Part shown: piece after piece, positions 58,274 through 64,000 of the stretch
How positions within the stretch are numbered: position 1 is the first letter of the stretch
Layout: each line of letters opens with the position of its first letter
Assembly: GCA_030268105.1 (NCBI GenBank)
Contig: BSDZ01000026.1
Location: 500,001-564,000, forward strand
Reading direction: 5' to 3'
DNA from: Volvox africanus
Taxonomy: Eukaryota > Chlorophyta > Chlorophyceae > Chlamydomonadales > Volvocaceae
Length of the DNA stretch: 64,000 nucleotides
Notes under the pieces: generated by a model
The model's database searches: none
The model's input: only the letters and a program-made list of their open reading frames with translations
What the model was told of the DNA's origin: nothing
Made by a program: the position numbers and the translations under genes

Positions 58274-59926
58274 ATGATCGATATCAACCGCGCGCGGACC
58301 ACCGCGCGAACAACAAAATCCATTGGCCAGGAATCAGCTGCAGCCAACAGAGGCCCGTCCGCCCGGCCTCCGATGGCAAAACGCTTCGTTAACCTGGACC
58401 AAATTCAACGGGAATTACCAGCAGGAACTCCCATCCTACTCGACCAAGAGACCTTGGCCATGGACATCCATTGGCCACCAGATTCTAACCCGGCAGACGT
58501 CCACGCCCAGCTTTTCGGGCCCCTCACGGATGCAGTCATTACCAAAGTGTACGAGGTTATGGTGGCCAACATGCCAGGCCTACCATGCAGCCTGCCAAAG
58601 ATTGGCAGGCATCACCAGTACAAGCACCCCAATGGCAACGTGGTGCAAGAAATTACCATTCTTCTCCCGAAGGGTGGCAGGGCATGGCTCCTATCATCAC
58701 CCGCAGTCGCCAGGGGACACCTGAGACTGGGGCAAGTCCACCTTCTCCCGAACAACCCACCCATCACCGTGGAGGTCCACATCAAAAACCTCCACAAGAT
58801 GCAGCCAGCACTCTGGGAGATATCAGGGGTGCCTTCAAGCCTATCCCCGCAAGCTATCCCAAGCTTCCTAGCGCAAGCTTATTCATCAGAACGATCCTCC
58901 AGACCCATGGATGAGTTCCAAGACCTCAAACCCACGCGCATGGCTGACACATGGCGGGTTAAAATGGCACCGGGATCCCCCAGCCTCCCACCCCAGAGCC
59001 TGTTCAGCTTTGGACGACCGGGGGGCTTTTTGAACCAGGGCATGCTGGTGGCTACTAAGCTCCGGTCAGTAGTAGAGGAGGCCCCGTTTCGTATGCCCTG
59101 CAAACCCCCTCCACGAACGGAGCTCAATCGCCAGCGAGACCTCAAACGTCAACGCCTGCCAACCCACCAGCCAAATCCCCCAGCCCAGCCCACAGCCCGA
59201 CTGAGAGGTCTGGACCCCTCGTCCAGCATGGCCAACACTGTGCCATCCTTTGCGGATGTTCTCAGGCAGCACCCACAGGGGCCCCCAAGGCAACCCACAC
59301 CCAGCTCTCTGATGCCACTCCCACCTGGGGCGCCCCAACCCATGGCCCCACCACCCAGGCTGCCGCCCCAAGCTATCATCGAAGCAGCCGCAACAGCAGC
59401 AATGGCCAGGGAAGCAGCAGCCAAAGCCGCTACAGCAGCATGCAAACCCAGAACCCCGACTAATACCACTGATGTAGTCACAGAATGTGCAGCCCAACCA
59501 CCACCTCCCCAACCAGCATCAAAGCCAGACAACCAGGGGGTGGTGAACGAGGTCAACGTACCAGCTGGACGCTCACTCTCCAGGGCCAGGGCACAAGAGC
59601 ATACCTCAAACAGCCACGCCCTCACCAGAACCCAACAAAACAAAATTCGCAAGCAGCGACTGACCCACCTGCCAGAGGAGGTACGAGCCCAGCGGCACAT
59701 GGCCCAAACAGAGAGGGCAAGGCAAGCCCGGAAGGCCAAACTAGCCTTGCAACGGAAGGAGAGGGAGTCAACGGTATCAGGTGGTATAACCAAGGAGGCA
59801 CTCCGACCACGGCGGACACCCACTCGGCGTCCCCGGCAAACCAAAAACAACCCCAACCCATCCCAGGACATGGACTGCGATGGGAAGGAGTATGACCCCC
59901 CCAACCGGGAAACCCAAGCCGAATAA
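58274..59926 (+). CDS. LINE ORF1 protein (copy B')
   Basis: An intact 550-residue ORF1 with the same sequence features as the copy at 13867-15519: a globular N-terminal part, a Pro/Gln/Ala-rich middle and a basic C-terminus. The stop shares its last A with the ORF2 start (TAATG). Confidence 0.75.
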   Translation: MIDINRARTTARTTKSIGQESAAANRGPSARPPMAKRFVNLDQIQRELPAGTPILLDQETLAMDIHWPPDSNPADVHAQLFGPLTDAVITKVYEVMVANMPGLPCSLPKIGRHHQYKHPNGNVVQEITILLPKGGRAWLLSSPAVARGHLRLGQVHLLPNNPPITVEVHIKNLHKMQPALWEISGVPSSLSPQAIPSFLAQAYSSERSSRPMDEFQDLKPTRMADTWRVKMAPGSPSLPPQSLFSFGRPGGFLNQGMLVATKLRSVVEEAPFRMPCKPPPRTELNRQRDLKRQRLPTHQPNPPAQPTARLRGLDPSSSMANTVPSFADVLRQHPQGPPRQPTPSSLMPLPPGAPQPMAPPPRLPPQAIIEAAATAAMAREAAAKAATAACKPRTPTNTTDVVTECAAQPPPPQPASKPDNQGVVNEVNVPAGRSLSRARAQEHTSNSHALTRTQQNKIRKQRLTHLPEEVRAQRHMAQTERARQARKAKLALQRKERESTVSGGITKEALRPRRTPTRRPRQTKNNPNPSQDMDCDGKEYDPPNRETQAE

Positions 59927-62900
59927 TGTCCAGAGGCAACAAGAGAAGTCAGCGGCAGGGAGCTATCTCAGGGCATCCACTGCGCATAGCCACGCACAAT
60001 ATGCGAGGGCTTCTGGCCTCTCATGGCAGTCGACTTCAGGCAGCGGTACGTCAATGGGCTGAGCAGCGGCTGGATGTTGTATGTCTGCAGGAAACCCACC
60101 ACACTACCCTCCAGCACCAATGCCTGTTTGAACGGGATCTTCGTTATGCCACCAAACAGATCCACACACAAAACTGGAAGATAGCAGCCTACTCTTGGTC
60201 TAACTCGACGCACACAGCAGGAGTGCTCATCCTCATCAGACAGGGGCTAGCTTCAGCTCTGGCACCTAAACTGGCAACACCCCAGCATACATGTACGAGA
60301 GGCCGTTTCACCGACTGTATCCTCCACTGGGGGGGACACCGCCTGCACATCTGCAATATCTACCTCCCACCTGGCACTACCTCGATGGCTGCGGAAACCC
60401 GGCGACAACTCTTCGAGAACGCCCTGGCTGCCACCACAACGCAAGCCATGGAGGACAATAGGGACACCACCCTTATCTGGGCAGGAGACTTCAACTTTGT
60501 GGAAAACCCAGAGTGGGACTCGTCCGCAGGAAGAGATGGGCGTCAAGCAGATAGGCCTATCACTGAGATGCGGCAGCGGGCAGGCCCACAGATGGTAGAT
60601 ACCCACCGATACCTCCACCCAAGGCGCCGTGACTTCACTCACCTGTACCATGCACCCACCCCAGGCGGTTCACGCCTAGATCGCATCTACATCAATGAAG
60701 CCAAGCTGCCGTACCTATGCCATACAGCCATCTCCTTCCACACAGCCTCAGACCACCGTCTTGCCACACTTCATCTCCTACCTTGCAAAAATGAGGCCAA
60801 GGGCCCAGGCATCAAGCGTATACGCATGGCCTTCACTGACCATGAGGATTTGGCTACAAGCATGGCGGAGTGGATCCGGAACCAATGCCAAGAGGCACCC
60901 TCAGTCGAAGAGAATCCGGGCAACCTTATTGCTTGGTGGCCTGGTTTTAAACGCCGACTAACCTTCCTAGCACACCAACTCAACAAGGTAGCGCAACAGC
61001 GCAGACAGCAGCCAGGTGCTCATACCCAGGAGGCCTACCTTGGGGTCCAACAGGCCCAACAAGCCCTCGATACTATGCCGCACTCACCACACCTACTACA
61101 GCAGCTCATAGATGCCCAAGCAAGACTGGCTAGGGTGCATATTGAGGACAACGCCAGGGTGGCAAAAAAGACCCGGGTCCACTGGTTACACGCAGGAGAG
61201 CGTCCTGGCCCAGCTCTGACAACCTTCCTGCAAACCCAAATCCAGGACCAGCAAACAGCCCCAGTGGCACTCCAGGCACACTCAGGCCGACTGGTCACTA
61301 ATCCAGCACAGCTACCACAGGTCGTAGCGGACTTTTGGGCAGGGGTATGCAGAGCCCCAGACTTCACCACTCCTGAAGATCGCCAGTCAGTGCTAACCCA
61401 GTTAGCAGCAGCCAACATCCGACTCCCTGAGGAAGCTGACGAAGTGGCTGGGTCCCCGACCATTGCTGTGACTGAGCTGGGTTTCGCACTGAAGAAGAGC
61501 CAGCCAGGCAAAGCACCCGGATGGGATGGCATCCCAACGGATCTGTACCGCAAGTTCTGGCCAGAGATTGGCCATACCATGGCAGCCCTCTTCACGGCTA
61601 TCGGCAAAACAGGGCAGGTGCCAACAGGCTTTCTGGATGGTATCATTAAGGTGCTTTACAAGAAGGGAGACCCCAAACAGCCGGGTAACTACCGCCCTAT
61701 CACACTGCTTTGCTCGGACTACCGCTTGCTGGCCAAGGTGCTGGCAAATCGCCTAGGGCCAGCCCTGGGACGAATCATTAGCCCTGAGCAGTCAGCTTTT
61801 CTGCCCAAGAGGCTCATTGGGGCCAGTGTTCTCTTTCTACGCCATCTGCCTCATCTCTTACGGAAATTGAACCGCCAAGGTCTGCTGGCCTTCCTGGACT
61901 TCGCAAAAGCTTATGACACAGTGGACCGCAACTTCCTGATGGGGGCGATGGAGGCGATGGGAGCAGGCCCACAGCTTTGCAGTTGGACCCGGATATTGCT
62001 TAGCAACACGCGGGCAAGAGCCATGGTGAACGGTTTCAAATCCAGGCTTGTTAAAATGGAAGCAGGGGTAAGACAGGGTTGCCCTCTAGCACCCCTGCTG
62101 TATCTCTTTGTTGCCCAGGCCTTGTTCAGCTGGCTAAAGAGCCAAGAGATAGGCCTCCGCCTATTGCCTTCAGATGAAGACAGGGTCACAGCCTGTCAGT
62201 TTGCTGATGATGCAGAAGTGGCCCTTGAAGGAGAGGAATCCGTGCCAGCCTTCCTTGAAGCCATGGATACTTTTGCCCGGGCATCAGGTCAACGCCTGAA
62301 CCTGGATAAGATGGAAATCCTACCCATAGGGGCTGTGGACGACCACCATCAGGGAAGCACAATAAATGGCCTGAAGGTGGTCACCACTGCGACAGCCCTT
62401 AACTTGCCAATGGACAACCAACTGCAGCCGCCCCAACCAGACTGGCCGGAGATGCTAGCCCTGGCCTACACGAGGATGCAACGCCTAGCCCACTATCCGC
62501 TCTCTGCCTTTGGTCGGGCTGCAGCAGTCTCCAACTATTGCCTGCAAACAGTCACTTGGCATATGGAGCATGGTGGACCACCTCCAGATACCACTCTGAC
62601 CTACATTGAACGCTTAGCTGCTCGCCTTGTAGATCGGAAACAGGGCCCAGAAGACCAGGGCCAGCGCTTCACTGGAGTACCTAGCAGACTCTTGGTGGGA
62701 CACCCATCAACTGGTGGTTTTGGCCTACTGCCCCTCAGGCAACACATTCGGGCAAGACAAGCCATGTGGGCAGTGCGATTCATCCGAGGGGCCCTGATGG
62801 CCAGGAGAGAGAGAGAGAGGGTAATGCTTCTGGACACGGCGATGAATACGGTTGCTGAAGAAGAGGAAGAGCCAGTTACTAGTGGTAATGTTCGAAGCCT

Positions 62901-64000
62901 CCACCCCTGGATCCGGACCCTGGCCACCTACCTGGAGATCACCCATCCGGCCTTTAAACCTTGGGCCCTTACCACTGCCCAGGCAACTGGGCCCTGGCTG
63001 GGTGGAGAGACCTTGCCTGAGGAGATCAGCCGAATTGTAGGGGCTTTAGGGCACCTCCCACCACTAGAAGATGTCAGCAACCCACCTTTAGCCCCTGGAG
63101 ACTGGTGCTGGGCGGCTGCTCTCTGGGGAAATCCTTTGCTGCCCAACAATTCGGACAATGGGGGAAGCATCAATGGTAACAACCACCGCCCAGGCCTGGA
63201 AACCCGTCACCCACTGATGGCTTCATGCAGAAAACTGCTCACAGTTGGGGACCTGGTAAGGGTGTACGACATGCTGGAGCATGACCAAATACCCCTCCCT
63301 CAGTACATGACCTGGCTAGACTGGACCCAACAGTTTCTAGACCCCTCAGCTAGCCCCACCCAACTGCGAGACAAGGAGTCTACCCGTATGGCTCTCTCGG
63401 CTCTATGCAACGATATCAGCCCGGCATGGATAGCAGCAGCACGGAAGGTAGTCAACCGCTTACAACCCCAACAGCCGGACAGGGTGGAGGACAGAATGCA
63501 GCAGCAGATGCCAGCACCACCAGACTGCACCACAGTCATGGCCATGATCGTCAGGCGTTTGGGCTGGAGATTGCCAGGGGACTCGGGTATAGTGCCTCTC
63601 TACAACCTCACGGTAAGCCAAGCTACTCAGCTGCAAGGGGTTTCAACAGCGGAGGAGCGATTGGAGCTCTTGTCAGCTTTTGTGCAGGAGGCGCAAGGGA
63701 TGCCAACAGACGGTCCAGCTCCTCCCTGTCCTGTCACTAACCTCCAGCGCTTTCAGGCAACCCTAGACAGGCTGTGGACAGCAGTTCGGTGGGAAAATAA
63801 AAACAAAGAGACGCTGTGGCGTTTGGTGGTCGATGGGATACCCATACCTGGCAACACACATCTTTCCAGGGTGCCCATCAAACCATGTGGGTGTGGCAGC
63901 TATGGAGCTGATACTGATCAACCTTGCTCCCCACGCCTGCACCACTTCTGGGAGTGCCCTATAGCCAAGGCGGTGCGAGAACAGATTGACAGACATCTGC
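59926..64000 (+). CDS. LINE ORF2 protein (copy B'), partial at right edge
   Basis: Open for 1358 codons to the window end. It includes APE motifs (ATHN, LQET, GDFN, SDHR), RT with FLDFAKAYD and FADD, and the Cys/His cluster near the edge. No frameshift or stop is seen, so it appears intact as far as visible. Confidence 0.85.
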   Translation, partial: MSRGNKRSQRQGAISGHPLRIATHNMRGLLASHGSRLQAAVRQWAEQRLDVVCLQETHHTTLQHQCLFERDLRYATKQIHTQNWKIAAYSWSNSTHTAGVLILIRQGLASALAPKLATPQHTCTRGRFTDCILHWGGHRLHICNIYLPPGTTSMAAETRRQLFENALAATTTQAMEDNRDTTLIWAGDFNFVENPEWDSSAGRDGRQADRPITEMRQRAGPQMVDTHRYLHPRRRDFTHLYHAPTPGGSRLDRIYINEAKLPYLCHTAISFHTASDHRLATLHLLPCKNEAKGPGIKRIRMAFTDHEDLATSMAEWIRNQCQEAPSVEENPGNLIAWWPGFKRRLTFLAHQLNKVAQQRRQQPGAHTQEAYLGVQQAQQALDTMPHSPHLLQQLIDAQARLARVHIEDNARVAKKTRVHWLHAGERPGPALTTFLQTQIQDQQTAPVALQAHSGRLVTNPAQLPQVVADFWAGVCRAPDFTTPEDRQSVLTQLAAANIRLPEEADEVAGSPTIAVTELGFALKKSQPGKAPGWDGIPTDLYRKFWPEIGHTMAALFTAIGKTGQVPTGFLDGIIKVLYKKGDPKQPGNYRPITLLCSDYRLLAKVLANRLGPALGRIISPEQSAFLPKRLIGASVLFLRHLPHLLRKLNRQGLLAFLDFAKAYDTVDRNFLMGAMEAMGAGPQLCSWTRILLSNTRARAMVNGFKSRLVKMEAGVRQGCPLAPLLYLFVAQALFSWLKSQEIGLRLLPSDEDRVTACQFADDAEVALEGEESVPAFLEAMDTFARASGQRLNLDKMEILPIGAVDDHHQGSTINGLKVVTTATALNLPMDNQLQPPQPDWPEMLALAYTRMQRLAHYPLSAFGRAAAVSNYCLQTVTWHMEHGGPPPDTTLTYIERLAARLVDRKQGPEDQGQRFTGVPSRLLVGHPSTGGFGLLPLRQHIRARQAMWAVRFIRGALMARRERERVMLLDTAMNTVAEEEEEPVTSGNVRSLHPWIRTLATYLEITHPAFKPWALTTAQATGPWLGGETLPEEISRIVGALGHLPPLEDVSNPPLAPGDWCWAAALWGNPLLPNNSDNGGSINGNNHRPGLETRHPLMASCRKLLTVGDLVRVYDMLEHDQIPLPQYMTWLDWTQQFLDPSASPTQLRDKESTRMALSALCNDISPAWIAAARKVVNRLQPQQPDRVEDRMQQQMPAPPDCTTVMAMIVRRLGWRLPGDSGIVPLYNLTVSQATQLQGVSTAEERLELLSAFVQEAQGMPTDGPAPPCPVTNLQRFQATLDRLWTAVRWENKNKETLWRLVVDGIPIPGNTHLSRVPIKPCGCGSYGADTDQPCSPRLHHFWECPIAKAVREQIDRHL

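Larger units (their letters stand above)
54606..64000 (+). mobile_element. Second LINE cluster in intron 2 of gene copy 7 (runs off the right edge)
   Basis: The left junction is the same as at 10066: ATACAGGT (54598-54605) followed by (CATA)n and then a LINE truncated at the same ORF2 base. The next element corresponds to copy B. This is the duplicate of the 10066-32377 cluster and not an independent insertion. The right end is outside the window. Confidence 0.85.
57753..64000 (+). mobile_element. LINE copy B', full 5' part, cut by the window edge
   Basis: It has the 5' UTR with the copy B type B-box region, intact ORF1, and ORF2 up to the right edge. The residue choices (LDVVCLQ, SSPAV, VATK) are those of copy B and not copy C. 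Confidence 0.85.

Overview
The window is eukaryotic, repeat-dense nuclear DNA. It shows spliced minus-strand genes with GT/AG introns, long microsatellites, and an L1-like non-LTR retrotransposon (LINE). TGTAA motifs close to both the gene 3' end and the LINE 3' terminus, a secreted lectin-like protein with a short Pro/Ala/Ser linker, and a two-ORF LINE with an APE endonuclease would all suit a chlorophyte green alga. That assignment is an inference; no rRNA, tRNA or conserved housekeeping gene is present to fix it.

Host layer. A unit of about 4.8-5.7 kb (LINEs and array growth removed) is repeated head to tail. Each unit carries one minus-strand gene with start codons at 598 (cut at left), 6305, 33415, 40323, 45163 and 50847; the 3' half of a seventh lies at 53544-54512. 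The gene model has four exons (295 + 156 + 234 + 314 nt = 999 nt, 332 aa) and all three introns are phase 1. It encodes a signal peptide and two C-type-lectin-like domains, each split over two exons. Intron 1 holds an (ACYGC)n pentanucleotide array of 0.2 to 2.3 kb and a ~55-bp fossil of the 3' end of the same LINE family. Two of the gene copies (40323 and 45163) have exon 2 one base short, which breaks the frame into exon 3.

LINE layer. At 10066-32377 a 22.3-kb head-to-tail cluster of four LINE copies (A-D) sits in intron 2 of the gene that starts at 33415. It is flanked by an 8-bp duplication of the target. B is intact: ORF1 at 13867-15519, and ORF2 at 15519-20168 with APE and RT. A keeps only the ORF2 end, C has a 428-bp deletion, and D a 3.86-kb deletion. 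Each copy is preceded by a (CATA)n tract. The same cluster begins again at 54606 and runs off the right edge.

Super-repeat. The order gene-gene-[LINE cluster]-gene-gene recurs with a period of about 44.5 kb. Roughly 0.3-19.4 kb corresponds to 44.9-64.0 kb, including the same LINE insertion junction and the same 5'-truncated copy A. The window is therefore three nested levels of tandem structure: exon-pair duplication inside the gene, the ~5-kb gene array, and a ~44.5-kb segmental duplication carrying the LINE cluster. Assembly error or retained haplotypes remain possible explanations of the top level.
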